Shown piece by piece: positions 40,412-49,483 of a stretch of DNA of 64,000 nt. The notes under the pieces were generated by a model. That model searched no databases and was not told the origin of the DNA. It worked only from the letters and a program-made list of their open reading frames with translations. The DNA comes from Amycolatopsis bullii (lineage in GTDB: Bacteria > Actinomycetota > Actinomycetes > Mycobacteriales > Pseudonocardiaceae). The position numbers and the translations under genes are program-made. The stretch is taken from positions 1-64,000 of the forward strand of contig NZ_BNAW01000051.1 of assembly GCF_014654205.1 (NCBI RefSeq), in the 5' to 3' direction. The first letter of the stretch is position 1. Each line of letters opens with the position of its first letter.

Positions 40412-41280
40412 CGGCTTCTCCCGCCGGCTGGACGGCCGGCGTTGTCACCGGGATCCCCGTATGCGCGGGTCGTCAGGTGCTCCCACGCGGCCCACTCCTT
40501 CAGGCGCCGGTCGTAGCTGCCGCGTACGAGCTCGGGTGTGGGCACGCCGAACAGCGCCCCGAACAGCACCCGCAGTGGTGGCTGCTCGGCGTCGACGACC
40601 TCGAGCAACGCTCGCGCGGCGGCGGCCGGGTCCCCGGGCACACTCGCACGGCGGCGGGCTGCCAGCTCCTCGCGCATCGTGTCGTAGGCCGGCAACGGGT
40701 TGCTGTGCCGCGCCGAGGATCCGGAGAAGTCAGTGGCATACCCGCCCGGCTCCACGAGGGTGACGTGCACGCCGAACCTGGCGACCTCCGCGGCAAGGGA
40801 CTCGCTGAGCGCCTCGAGCGCCCACTTCGAGGCGTGGTAGGCGCCCACGCTGGGGAACGCCAGCACGCCGCCGATCGAGGAAACCTGGACGATGTGCCCG
40901 CTGCCACGTTCGCGCATCCCGGGAAGGACGGCCCGGACGACGCGATGGGCGCCGAGGACGTTCGTCTCCAGCTGGTCGCGCAGTTCGGCGTCGGTCACCT
41001 CCTCCACGGCGGCGATGTGCCCGTAGCCGGCGTTGTTGACCACGACGTCGAGCCGGCCGAAGTGTTCCTCCGCTTCCGCGACCCGGTCGCGGACCGCGTC
41101 GGCGTCGGTGACGTCGAGTGAGAGTGCGAGCAGCCCGGGGTGTTCGTCACGGAGATCCCGCAGGGACGAGATGTCGCGGGCGGTCGCGGCGACACGGTCA
41201 CCGCGATCGAGCGCGGCCTTGGCGAACTCCCGGCCGAAGCCGCGCGAGGCGCCGGTGATCAGCCATGTCTTGTTGTTCAT
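40408..41280 (-). CDS. Short-chain dehydrogenase/reductase
   Basis: 290 aa, ATG 41280. It is a classical SDR: TGASRGFG cofactor motif at residues 9-16, NNAG near 87, and catalytic Ser in VSSIGG with YHASK. The C-terminal part is longer than usual and ends in an Arg/Gly-rich tail. It overlaps the broken 2Fe-2S gene by 4 bp and is divergent from the TetR gene, with the operator in between, so it is probably the repressed target. Substrate unknown. Confidence 0.93.
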   Translation of the reverse strand: MNNKTWLITGASRGFGREFAKAALDRGDRVAATARDISSLRDLRDEHPGLLALSLDVTDADAVRDRVAEAEEHFGRLDVVVNNAGYGHIAAVEEVTDAELRDQLETNVLGAHRVVRAVLPGMRERGSGHIVQVSSIGGVLAFPSVGAYHASKWALEALSESLAAEVARFGVHVTLVEPGGYATDFSGSSARHSNPLPAYDTMREELAARRRASVPGDPAAAARALLEVVDAEQPPLRVLFGALFGVPTPELVRGSYDRRLKEWAAWEHLTTRAYGDPGDNAGRPAGGRSR

Positions 41281-41300
41281 GACCGTACCTCCAGTTAGGA

Positions 41301-41319
41301 TGTGAACAACTCGTTCACA
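41301..41319. promoter_or_regulatory. TetR-type operator
   Basis: TGTGAACAACTCGTTCACA has perfect 7-bp arms around AACTC. A degenerate second copy (TGAACAATCCGTCTACAT) lies at 41338-41355, 36 bp further, close to the regulator start. They sit between the divergent SDR and TetR genes. Confidence 0.7.
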
Positions 41320-41367
41320 TACAAGTTACGCCCGAAATGAACAATCCGTCTACATGTGGGATGGTCA

Positions 41368-42012
41368 ATGTCCGAGAACATTCCCAGCCGGCCGGGCCGA
41401 GGCCGGCGACCGGCCGCCGAGGTGCGTGCCGCCGTGCTCGCGGCCGCGGGGCGCATCCTGCTGCGAGACGGCATGCGAGCGGTCACGTTCGACCGGGTGG
41501 CGACAGAGGCGGGAGCGAGCAAGACAACCTTGTACCGGTGGTGGCCGTCACCGGGCGCGCTCGCGGCCGAGGCGTACTTCGCAAGGAGCCTGCGCGTGCT
41601 GGAGTTCCCCGACACCGGCGACATCCGCGCCGATCTGATCAGCCAGCTCGGCGCGTTCGTCCGCTGGCTGAAGGACGAAGGCGCCGAGCGGCCCATGTCG
41701 GAGCTCGTCGGCGCGGCCCAGATGGACCCCGAACTCGCTCGAGCCTGGTCGGAGACCTACGCACAGCCGCGCCGCGAGCTCGCGCGTGAGCGCCTGCGCG
41801 TCGCGCAGCGACAGGGGCAGCTGCGCGAGGACGCCGACCTCGACATCATCGTGGACCAGCTGTGGGGCGCCTGCTACCACCGGCTACTCGTACTCAAGGT
41901 GCCCTTCGACGAATCGATCGCCACGCGCCTGGTCGACCACGCGCTCTACGGATCGTCACCGCGCACAGCCGACCACCCGGAACCTGCTGCGGCACGGCGC
42001 CATCACGGCTGA
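41368..42012 (+). CDS. TetR/AcrR-family repressor
   Basis: 214 aa from ATG 41368 (GTG 41356 in frame is less likely because it sits at the operator). The HTH is clear (RAAVLAAAGRILLRDGMRAV, then FDRVATEAGASKTTLYRWW), followed by a helical ligand domain. The divergent SDR gene and the paired inverted repeats upstream make it the likely autorepressor and controller of that operon. Confidence 0.92.
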   Translation: MSENIPSRPGRGRRPAAEVRAAVLAAAGRILLRDGMRAVTFDRVATEAGASKTTLYRWWPSPGALAAEAYFARSLRVLEFPDTGDIRADLISQLGAFVRWLKDEGAERPMSELVGAAQMDPELARAWSETYAQPRRELARERLRVAQRQGQLREDADLDIIVDQLWGACYHRLLVLKVPFDESIATRLVDHALYGSSPRTADHPEPAAARRHHG

Positions 42013-42015
42013 CCG

Positions 42016-43062
42016 TCAGGCTGGTTGGCGACGCTCGTGGGCGGCTGTGAGGTGGCCGGTAAGGCGCTGCCAGTTGCCGGACCCGATCGCGGCTTTCTCT
42101 TCGTCGGTAAACGGTGCGTGTTCGAGGAAGGATCGGGCGGTGCCACCGCTGGTGTCCAGGTACGGGAAGCCGCCCGGCCGGGTGCCGAAGGTGTAGGGGT
42201 AGTCGGTCGAGTAGAGCATCCGGTCGGTCCCGACGACCTCGGCCGTCCAGCGCAGGTAGCGCTCGCTGACGGTGCCGCTGCCGGCCACCCAGAAGTTCTG
42301 GCGGAAGTAGTCGGCGAGCGGCCGGCGCAAGTCGGCCATGCCCTGCAGGACGCCGATGTGGTCGAGGTAGAACAAGATGACCTCACCCCAGTGCCCGGCG
42401 ATCACCTGCAGTTCGGGATGACGGTCGAACACCCCGGAGAAGATCATCCGCAGGTACTGCACGCCGAGGTCGTAGTACCAACCGAGCCCGGCGGTCGCCA
42501 GCGCCGGCCCCACTCCGTGCGGCAGGCCGGAGTAGTAAGCCTGCTGGACGGCCTGCACTGGGGCCTGTGGGTGGAAGTGCAGCGGGACGCGCAGCCGTTC
42601 GGCGGTGGCGTAGAGGTCGTCGAACTCCGGCGCGTCGGCGAGTGTGTCGCCGGTGCGGCCGTACAGCATCGCGCCGCGGAAGCCGAGTCGGGTGACTACC
42701 CGCTCCAACTCCGCCGCGGCGGCTTCGGGCGCGGAAGTCGGGATGGCGGCGAATGCCTGGAACCGCAAGGGGTTGGCGTCGACGATGTCGGCAAGCGCGT
42801 CGTTGGCCTCGCGCGCGACGCGCACGGCGTCGGCCGCCGGGAGGTTCTGCACCCCAGGCGTGGCCAGTGACAGCACCGCGACGTCGATGCCCTGGTCGTC
42901 CATGTCGGCGAGGCGTCGATCGCCGACGTCACGCAGCCGTTGTGTGACCGGGTGGTCGTCGCCGTAGCCGTGTGGCTGGACTCCCGCCATAGCCCACGCG
43001 TCGAGCAGGACCGGGAGGACCACGTGTTCCTCGAGGCCGATGATGTGCAGTTTCTCGGACAT
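42016..43062 (-). CDS. Amidohydrolase-family (ACMSD/resorcylate-decarboxylase-like) enzyme
   Basis: 348 aa from ATG 43062, GGGAG 10 bp upstream. TIM-barrel metal-dependent hydrolase of the amidohydrolase-2 group: GLEEHVVLP (modified HxH), PLHFHPQAP, VIAGHWGE, and STDYPYTFG with the conserved Asp. Relatives are decarboxylases of hydroxybenzoates or hydrolases. The gene converges with the TetR gene (3-bp gap). Upstream, several GATA-containing inverted motifs (for example GTATCgttGATAC at 43143-43155) may be operators. Confidence 0.88.
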   Translation of the reverse strand: MSEKLHIIGLEEHVVLPVLLDAWAMAGVQPHGYGDDHPVTQRLRDVGDRRLADMDDQGIDVAVLSLATPGVQNLPAADAVRVAREANDALADIVDANPLRFQAFAAIPTSAPEAAAAELERVVTRLGFRGAMLYGRTGDTLADAPEFDDLYATAERLRVPLHFHPQAPVQAVQQAYYSGLPHGVGPALATAGLGWYYDLGVQYLRMIFSGVFDRHPELQVIAGHWGEVILFYLDHIGVLQGMADLRRPLADYFRQNFWVAGSGTVSERYLRWTAEVVGTDRMLYSTDYPYTFGTRPGGFPYLDTSGGTARSFLEHAPFTDEEKAAIGSGNWQRLTGHLTAAHERRQPA

Positions 43063-43148
43063 GTCGCGAACTCCCACGCTGCCGTTTCCAGTGATACGCA
43101 CACAAAGATATCACAGATAGCATCACCGGAAACAGAAACGCTGTATCG

Positions 43149-43833
43149 TTGATACGCCAGCTCCGCAACCAGATCGCTTGGCAAGTGGATCAGTGGATCT
43201 CGTTCGAGACCGAGGTCGACCACAGCACATACTGCTGCCGCCAGGGCGAGTGGTTCCGCATCGGCGAGCAGTTCGTCGAGCAGATCCGCACCCAGGTCGC
43301 CGAGCTCTTGACCCATCGCCCCGACCTCGACCTCCCGACCTGGGTGCTGACCGGCAAGCAGGACGACGAGCACCGCTACTGCGAACTGGTCGCCGAACAG
43401 GCCGGATTCGAGTGCCTCGACCGGGACATGGCGAAAACCCGATTCAATCGAAGGCTGGAACTCGGCGACTTGCTCGGCCCCGGTCGACCAAGCTGATCCA
43501 CGTCAAATGGCTCTCCCAGGCCACCGCGGCCAGTCACCTGTTCGTTCAGGCCGTCAGTGCCTCCTGGTCGCTTCGCGCGGAGCTGGAATCCCTCGAACAG
43601 CTGCGGGCCAAGGGTGCGTGCGGCGGCACCGGAACGCGAGTTAGGCGCCGTCGTCAGTGGTCCTGGTCGTGGCTGGGCGACCGTGGACGGTCGAGAAGTT
43701 GTTTACCTTGTCGCAGATCGGGCTGCTGCGCCTCAACGCCGAAGCACGTTTCCTTGACACGAAGCTGGAGTTCGCCGAAACCCCGTTGGTGGACAAGAAG
43801 ACGGCTAAGCAGCTGCGTGAGAATGCGGCCTAG
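43149..43833 (+). pseudogene. TIGR04141/DUF6119-like sporadically distributed protein, broken
   Basis: Successive pieces in different frames resemble the TIGR04141 family: SFETEVDHSTYCCRQGEWFR and HRYCELVAEQAGFECLDRDM, then LGDLLGP; after a frame change LIHVKWLSQATAASHLFVQA; then WATVDGREVVYLVADR; and finally KLFTLSQIGLLRLNAEARFL. At least three frame changes occur and the N-terminal half is missing. The family has a patchy, mobile distribution and no proven function. Assignment is moderate. Confidence 0.55.
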
Positions 43834-43837
43834 AGCC

Positions 43838-43922
43838 GAGCGCCATCGCCACCTGCTTCGGCAAGACCGCCACCTCCTACCGAGGCCTGATCGACCTGGC
43901 CTCCCTGCTCATCTGGCTTTGA
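43838..43922 (+). mobile_element. 3' end of an IS5-type transposase
   Basis: The frame ends IATCFGKTATSYRGLIDLAS, LLIWL and TGA, matching the extreme C-terminus of IS5-family DDE transposases (normally ATRYDKLAxTYRA, then a hydrophobic stretch). Nothing of the rest remains, so only an IS scar is left beside the broken TIGR04141-like gene. Confidence 0.6.
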
Positions 43923-44083
43923 GGGCAGGCCCTACAAGGGCTCGACCTTTACGTCAGACCAATGGGATGGTGAGCAGGTGCGCCATCGTCGTGTCCGACG
44001 CCTCGCCGAGTACTGCGCGCGGCGATGCAGAGCTCAAAGGAATCGACCCCTGACTTCTCACTGCCAGCCGGAACCGGTGCGCC

Positions 44084-44443
44084 TCATCTCGGGCCGTCTT
44101 CCGTCATGTGCCGGATGGATTCCCCGCCCTTGCGGTGGTCCGCCCGTCCGGACTGGGTGTCGAGCACGCTTTCGAGCTTGCGGATGGCGCCGTGGCACGC
44201 CTCGTCCACCGAGCCCGCGTGGTGGGTGACCGCGACCGTCGGCCTGCCTTCCGGGCGCGCCTCGATCACGCACCGCCGGTCCACGCTCGCCGCACCCGTC
44301 GATACTTCGTCACTCAGGTGGACTTCCAGGCGGGTGATGTGGTCGCTGAACCGCGACAGCGTCGACTGGAGTTCGGCCTCGAGCCGCTGGATCAATTCCT
44401 TGCTGCCGTGGACGTTTTTGTCCGTGCTGATCTGGATTTGCAC
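44084..44443 (-). CDS. HPF/RaiA-type ribosome-associated protein
   Basis: 119 aa from GTG 44443, chosen because GAAGGGAA lies 7 bp upstream; an in-frame ATG at 44476 would add 11 residues. The pattern (VQIQISTDKNVHGSKELIQR, ITRLEVHLSDE, CVIEARPEGRPTVAVTHHAG, ACHGAIRKLESVLD) is that of short hibernation-promoting factors that bind 30S subunits in stress or stationary phase. It lacks the long-form C-terminal dimer domain. It sits in a stress-type gene group. Confidence 0.8.
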   Translation of the reverse strand: MQIQISTDKNVHGSKELIQRLEAELQSTLSRFSDHITRLEVHLSDEVSTGAASVDRRCVIEARPEGRPTVAVTHHAGSVDEACHGAIRKLESVLDTQSGRADHRKGGESIRHMTEDGPR

Positions 44444-44753
44444 GCGGTGTTCCCTTCGAAGGCCGGTCTGGTTCACCGCCGAAGTTCAGCGGTTCGGGGC
44501 GTGACTACGCTGGCCAGGACGACGGGAAAGTATGTCGGCGAGGATGCGCGGGCGATGTCGATCAACCGGGCGTTGTGCCGGTGAGCTTACATGTCCGGGA
44601 CCGGGGGTGCCGGACGACACGCTCCTGGCCGGCGCCAGATCCGCGCGGCCGAAGCCGTCATGGTCGACACCGGCGAGCTCAGCCGTCTGTCGAGCCGGCT
44701 CGCTGGTCGGTACACCGTTTTGTGGGGTAGCCGCGGCGCTTTGTGTCGCGGCG

Positions 44754-44945
44754 TCAGACCGTCGTGACCTTGCTCTTGTCGTAGAACTTCACTTCCCCGG
44801 TGGCCGGGAAATGGATGCCGACACAATAAACGTGGGCGTTGCCGGAGCCAAAGCTTTTGCCTTCGTCGACGACCAAGCCGATATCGTCACGGTCGAGGAC
44901 CTTGACTTGCCGCGGCCCCTGTCGTTCTTCGCTGGCAAACTGCAT
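44754..44945 (-). CDS. Small conserved-looking protein, unknown
   Basis: 63 aa, ATG 44945. The sequence is beta-rich (RQVKVLDRDDIGLVVDEGKS, then AHVYCVGIHFPATGEVKFYD) with good codon bias and no membrane or signal segment, consistent with a real small cytoplasmic protein. Neighbouring genes are stress-related; no function can be given. Confidence 0.6.
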   Translation of the reverse strand: MQFASEERQGPRQVKVLDRDDIGLVVDEGKSFGSGNAHVYCVGIHFPATGEVKFYDKSKVTTV

Positions 44946-45153
44946 GGCGTCTCCCGTTCAACGAGGCGTGCTTGGCGATAGCACACTACGTGATCACCAC
45001 GCCCCGCGGAACAGCGAAGAGACCGGCGCCGGCCGAGGACCGGTTAGCCGGGCCGCCTGCCGGGAATCCCCGCCAGGCGGCTGACATCCCGGGCAGCCTG
45101 GAGCAGGCGTCCTTGCGGGGACGAGCAGCGACATCACGGGAAGGCCGACGCAC

Positions 45154-46251
45154 ATGACAGCCGATCAGCGGGTGAGCCGGGAGAAGGAATCCTCGGGGGA
45201 GGTCGTGTCCGCGGTTCCCTACGGACTCCGGGTCGCGGCCGCCGTCTCCTGGCGCGCGCTGGTCGTCGCGGGTGCCCTGACCGTCGTGGGGTTCCTGGCC
45301 GTCAAGCTGGCCTCCGTGGTGGTCCCTGTAGCCGTGGCCCTGTTGCTGGCCGGTCTGTTCTCGCCTGCGGTTTCCTTGTTGACGCGCAAGAAGGTCCCAC
45401 GCGGGCTCGCCACCGCGATCGTGCTCGTCGTCGGCATCGCACTGGCCGGCGGCGTTGTCACGTTCGTGGTCATCGCCGTCACGGCGGGCATGCCCGGGCT
45501 TATCGATCAGGTCACCGTGAGCGTGACGGACCTGCACACCTGGCTGCGTACCGGGCCGTTGCACCTGAGCCAGGGCCAGCTCGACGAGATGCTCGGCAAC
45601 CTGACCGCCATGCTCGGCCGGAACAAGTCGGTCATCGCCTCCGGGGCGCTCACCACGGCGGTGACCGTGGGCGAGCTGCTTGCCGAGTTCGTGCTGGTGG
45701 TGTTCTGCCCGATCTTCTTCCTCGCCCAGGGGCGGGCAATCTGGATGTTCGTGCTGCGGGCCGTGCCGGCACGGCTCCGCGATCGCGTAGACCTTGCCGG
45801 GCGAAGCGGGTTCACCACGCTGGCGCACTACATCCGCGGCACGGCGGCCGTCGCGTTCGTCGACGCCGCCGGCATCGGCCTCGGGCTGGTGATCATCGGG
45901 GTCCCGCTGGCGGCTCCGTTGAGCACGCTGGTCTTCCTGGGCGCGTTCGTCCCGGTCATCGGCTCGGTGATCGCCGGCGCGGTCGCCGTCCTTGTGGCCC
46001 TGGTGACCAACGGCGCTTGGTCCGCTGTCATCGTGCTCGCCGTCGTCGTGGGCGTGATGCAGGTCGAAAGCCATGTCTTGCAACCACTGCTGCTCGGGCG
46101 AGCGGTCCGGCTGCATCCGCTGGCGGTCGTCCTCGCTCTCGCGGCCGGGCTCGTCGTCGCCGGCGTCATCGGGGCCTTGCTCGCTGTGCCGCTGGTGGCG
46201 GTCTTCAGTTCGGGCGTGCGGAGCTTGACCGCTCCGCCGGAACCGGATTGA
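45154..46251 (+). CDS. AI-2E family (TqsA/PerM-type) membrane transporter
   Basis: 365 aa, ATG 45154. About eight membrane segments in the AI-2E family layout: two N-terminal pairs, a soluble amphipathic loop (about 125-165), then a long C-terminal hydrophobic block containing FVPVIGSVIAGAVAVLVALV and ESHVLQPLLLGRAVRLHPLA, the family signature. Members export small molecules or ions; quorum-signal export should not be assumed. It ends at a strong bidirectional hairpin. Confidence 0.92.
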   Translation: MTADQRVSREKESSGEVVSAVPYGLRVAAAVSWRALVVAGALTVVGFLAVKLASVVVPVAVALLLAGLFSPAVSLLTRKKVPRGLATAIVLVVGIALAGGVVTFVVIAVTAGMPGLIDQVTVSVTDLHTWLRTGPLHLSQGQLDEMLGNLTAMLGRNKSVIASGALTTAVTVGELLAEFVLVVFCPIFFLAQGRAIWMFVLRAVPARLRDRVDLAGRSGFTTLAHYIRGTAAVAFVDAAGIGLGLVIIGVPLAAPLSTLVFLGAFVPVIGSVIAGAVAVLVALVTNGAWSAVIVLAVVVGVMQVESHVLQPLLLGRAVRLHPLAVVLALAAGLVVAGVIGALLAVPLVAVFSSGVRSLTAPPEPD

Positions 46252-46302
46252 CCGTCAGCACCCGTCCGGCACGACGTACAGGACGGACCTCGGCGGTCCG
46301 AT

Positions 46303-46339
46303 CGAGGTGTACCCCTCGCGGGCGCCGGGGTACACCTCG
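46303..46339. terminator. Strong bidirectional terminator hairpin
   Basis: CGAGGTGTACCCC (46303-46315) pairs perfectly with GGGGTACACCTCG (46327-46339), an 11-nt loop between, in the 93-bp gap of two convergent genes. Confidence 0.8.
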
Positions 46340-46344
46340 CGGGT

Positions 46345-46674
46345 TCAGTCGGAGGGTTGGGGACTGGCGTTGCGTCGTTGAGCTTCGTGGAGCTGGTCTT
46401 CCAGGGAGATGATGCGGCAGGCGGCGTCGATGGCCGTGCCCTCGTCGACGAGGTGCCGTACTCGTGCGGCGATGCGCAGCTGGTGGCGGGAGTAGCGCCG
46501 GTGGCCGCCGGCGGAGCGCTGCGGGGTGATCAAGCCGGCTTCGTCGAGGCTGCGCAAGAAGTTCTGCGAGGTGCCCAGCATTTCCGCGGCCCGGCCCATG
46601 GTGTAGCCGGGGTAGTGCTCGTCGTCGAACTTGTCGGCCGCGGGCGTGGCCGGGGCGTGTTGGTCAGGGATCAT
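46345..46674 (-). CDS. MerR-type HTH regulator
   Basis: 109 aa, ATG 46674. The winged helix is clear (YTMGRAAEMLGTSQNFLRSL, then ITPQRSAGGHRRYSRHQLRI), and a short dimerisation helix follows. There is no ligand domain, so it is of the minimal type (like those beside heat-shock genes). Possible targets are itself or the Hsp20/stress genes to the right; not provable. Confidence 0.85.
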   Translation of the reverse strand: MIPDQHAPATPAADKFDDEHYPGYTMGRAAEMLGTSQNFLRSLDEAGLITPQRSAGGHRRYSRHQLRIAARVRHLVDEGTAIDAACRIISLEDQLHEAQRRNASPQPSD

Positions 46675-47515
46675 TCCACCTCCGCATCACAAGGGACCCC
46701 GGGTGCCATGCACGGCACCCGGGGTCCCAGGGGTTTGGGTTTCACCATTGTCAACCGGCGCGACCGCCGGCTTCCTGTACTCGCGTCGCCCGGCCGAGAG
46801 GCGGACGAGGCGAGGATCGCTTACTCGTAACCGAGAACCACCTGCCAATCCGATGGGACTACGGTACCCGCGCGGCTTTACTGCCCGGCCGCTGCGGGCG
46901 ATCCAATGATGTGCCCTTTCCCTTCTTTCCTGTGTTTCCTTCTTGTTGCTGCGTACTGCTTCTGCGGTCATCACCGGCTGGAACCCTTCCACTGATCGGC
47001 CCCAGCACGCGTGACGCCGCGAGCCACTGCCCGGAACCCCTTACCTTGATCGGCCCCGGCCACCTGGCTCGCACTGCATACTGCGATCTAGCCAACTACG
47101 GGTACTGCTGATACTGCCAACTACCGAGTAATGCTCACTACCTTGCTCCGCGGGCGCATGAACACCGCCCACGTTCCGCACTGCTTCACTTCTCCGGGAC
47201 CGTTACTTCTGCCTTCGTCTTCACAACCCGGTCCCGGGCACTGCTCCGGCCACCAGCCGAGACCTGTTCACCGATTGGCCCCGTGCTGCCTGACCGCCTT
47301 GTCTCACCTCGCGGGTAGTTACGTCCTCTCCCGCGCCTGCTTGACGTTGTCTCTCTCGGTACGAGAAAGACTCTACACACGCCCGGCGGTGAATGTCTAC
47401 TTCGACCGACATAGATTTACTGCGCGACCCGATCGGGGTACCTCACCTCCGCGGAGGCGCAGGTGAGCGCCGGGGTCGATGCCCGCGGTGCACGGACAGG
47501 GGAGAGGGCAGTGCG
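46675..47515. other. Long non-coding stretch with repeated motif
   Basis: 841 bp, no convincing gene on either strand. It is unusually pyrimidine-rich on the plus strand (46910-46950) and carries three imperfect copies of GATCGGCCCC (at about 46996, 47051 and 47273). It could hold a leader RNA or regulatory region for the small gene at 47516; nothing specific is recognised. Confidence 0.4.
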
Positions 47516-47767
47516 ATGAGTGACCAGGTGGCCGGGCAGGAACCGTTCGAGCTCGCTGCGGTGCGCAACCGCGAGGACTACGCCGACGCCCTCACCCGGC
47601 TGATCGCGCGGGGGCGCCGGGAACGCTGCATCACCGTGTTGTCGGCCACCGAGGCCTACGCCGTGGCCGAACTGCTGGGGCAGTACGCCCAGCTCGACCC
47701 CGCGGACAGGCTGCACCAGCTCGCCGCGACGATGGCCAGCCGGATCTACAGTCGGCTCGGCGTCTGA
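47516..47767 (+). CDS. Small hypothetical helical protein
   Basis: 83 aa, ATG 47516 after GGGGAGAGGG. All-helical with good codon bias (FELAAVRNREDYADALTRLI, RERCITVLSATEAYAVAELL, DRLHQLAATMASRIYSRLGV). No known domain, signal or membrane segment. A very long leader precedes it. Confidence 0.65.
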   Translation: MSDQVAGQEPFELAAVRNREDYADALTRLIARGRRERCITVLSATEAYAVAELLGQYAQLDPADRLHQLAATMASRIYSRLGV

Positions 47768-47964
47768 GGCCGGAACTTTGACAGGGTCGCCGGAGGTCGG
47801 CCTGCTCGGAGCAGGGGATCGCCGGAGCGTCAGCTCCGCGGGATTGGTGATCCGCCGGTCGTGACGAGATCCTGCCGCGGCTGTCCGGTAGGGCGGCTGC
47901 TCGGGTCGAGGAACCGCCCACGCCGAGGTGCCCGCTGGGGATCGCGATTCCTCGGTGTTTCCGG

Positions 47965-48279
47965 TCACCGAGGGTGGAGGTAGGGCCGCAACCGCTCGGC
48001 CAGCGACTTGCGGGTCGCCACGGTTGCCGGGACGGGCCCCTCCTTGCTGGTGTGGCGGCCGGCGGCGGCGTCGGCGACGAACCGCGCGACCGCGTCCGGG
48101 CTCGGCACGAGGTCGTCACCGCCGTGGCGTGCGATGACGACCGGGTCTTCGGTCGGTTCGGTTTCCACTGCGAGCGACCAGCCCCGCCGTTCGCTCCACG
48201 CCAGCATGACGTCGTGATCGGGCCGGTCCAGCCACCGTCGGGGTAGCCCAAGGTAGGCGGACTTCCAGAATCACTCTGA
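47965..48279 (-). pseudogene. DUF6292-like protein, 5'-truncated
   Basis: From just after a TGA near 48280 the frame reads AYLGLPRRWLDRPDHDVMLA, WSERRGWSLAVETE, VIARHGGDDLVPSPDAVARF and VADAAAGR, close to the C-terminal two thirds of DUF6292 proteins, common in actinobacteria. The usual N-terminal helix bundle is absent. A protein could start at ATG 48207 (80 aa), but it would be incomplete. Confidence 0.5.
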
Positions 48280-48430
48280 TGGAGTATTGCCATGCTAGTT
48301 GGCCGAGGAAAACCGCTGGTGGTCGGTTGAGTCGAACACGCTCATGTTTGGGGAACATACGTGCAGGCTGGTTCGTCATAGGGGTGAGAGCACCACTCGT
48401 AGCCTGTCCGGATTTCTGGAGGTGGGACTG

Positions 48431-48796
48431 ATGACACTGACGGCTGTGCGATCGGTTTCCGCGCTGGACCGCTGGGACCCGTTCGGCGAGTTCGACGTGC
48501 GGGAAACGGACGACGCGTACCTGGTCGAGGTGCAGCTGCCCGGGTTCAAGCGGCGGGACGTCACGGTCGAGGTCACCGGGAGCGAGGTGGCCGTCAAGGG
48601 CGAGGCGGGGCGGCGGGGGCTGTTCCGGCGCCGGCCCCGCCGGGTCGGGGAGTTCGCCTGCCGCGTGACGCTGCCGGACGAGGTGGACACCGACGCCGTC
48701 TCGGCCGTCTTGGCCAAGGGCGTGCTGACCGTCCGGGCGCCGAAGCGGGAGTTCGCCCGGCGGCGGCGCATCGCCGTCACCAGCACCCGATCCTGA
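48431..48796 (+). CDS. Hsp20/alpha-crystallin small heat-shock protein
   Basis: 121 aa, ATG 48431 with GGAGGTGG upstream. The alpha-crystallin domain is nearly the whole protein: DDAYLVEVQLPGFKRRDVTV, FACRVTLPDEVDTDAVSAVL, then AKGVLTVRAPK (the conserved GVL motif) and a short basic C-terminus without the usual IxI tail. A cytoplasmic holdase chaperone. It is 22 bp before the general stress gene and likely co-transcribed. Confidence 0.9.
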   Translation: MTLTAVRSVSALDRWDPFGEFDVRETDDAYLVEVQLPGFKRRDVTVEVTGSEVAVKGEAGRRGLFRRRPRRVGEFACRVTLPDEVDTDAVSAVLAKGVLTVRAPKREFARRRRIAVTSTRS

Positions 48797-48818
48797 TCCA
48801 GCTGGGAGGTGAGAGCCG

Positions 48819-49388
48819 ATGACCACTTTTTCGCCCTTGCGTGAGCCGGCCGCGGTGCCGACGCCGCCCACCGGGTGGCCCATCGGCGTTTACGGTAGCT
48901 ACGCCGAAGCCCAGCACGCCGTGGAGCATCTGGCCGGCCACGACTTCCCTGTCCAGGACGTCACGATCGTCGGCGTCGAGCCGATGGTGGTCGAGCGCGT
49001 CACCGCCCGCCTGACCTGGGGACGGGTCCTGGCCGGCGGCGCGGCTTCCGGCGCCTGGTTCGGTCTTTTGCTGGGCCTGCTGCTCGGCTGGTTCGGTAAC
49101 GGGCTGTCGGCGGCGCTGATGTCGGCCGGGCTGGTGACCGGTGTTTTCGTGGGCCTGGCGTCCGCCGCGGTCGGCTATGCCGTGGTGAGGGGCCGACGGG
49201 ACTTCGCCACGACCACGCAGCTCGTCGCCCGGCGGTACGACGTGCTGTGCGAGCCCCGCAACGCCGAGCGGGGCCGGGATCTGCTGGCGAAACTCGCCGT
49301 GGCCGGATCACCGCGCCCCGACGAGCAAGGACACCCGGAGGCGAACGCGGCCGGAGGTGATCGAGGATTGCGTCCATCCCTGCCATGA
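48819..49388 (+). CDS. General stress protein (GSP17M/YflT-type N-terminus) with glycine-zipper membrane region
   Basis: 189 aa, ATG 48819. The N-terminus (GVYGSYAEAQHAVEHLAGHD, then FPVQDVTIVG) matches the heat-induced stress-protein YflT domain. Residues about 75-125 are two Gly/Ala/Leu-rich membrane-like hairpin segments, and the C-terminus is charged. Probably associated with the membrane during stress. Second gene after hsp20. Confidence 0.8.
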   Translation: MTTFSPLREPAAVPTPPTGWPIGVYGSYAEAQHAVEHLAGHDFPVQDVTIVGVEPMVVERVTARLTWGRVLAGGAASGAWFGLLLGLLLGWFGNGLSAALMSAGLVTGVFVGLASAAVGYAVVRGRRDFATTTQLVARRYDVLCEPRNAERGRDLLAKLAVAGSPRPDEQGHPEANAAGGDRGLRPSLP

Positions 49389-49483
49389 CGGCTCGGCGGA
49401 TCGACCAGTTCGCCGGTGCAGCCTCCGTCGTGGCCGGCCCGGCGCCGGACTCGGGGTTGGCCGAGCCGTCCGGCCGTGGCCGG

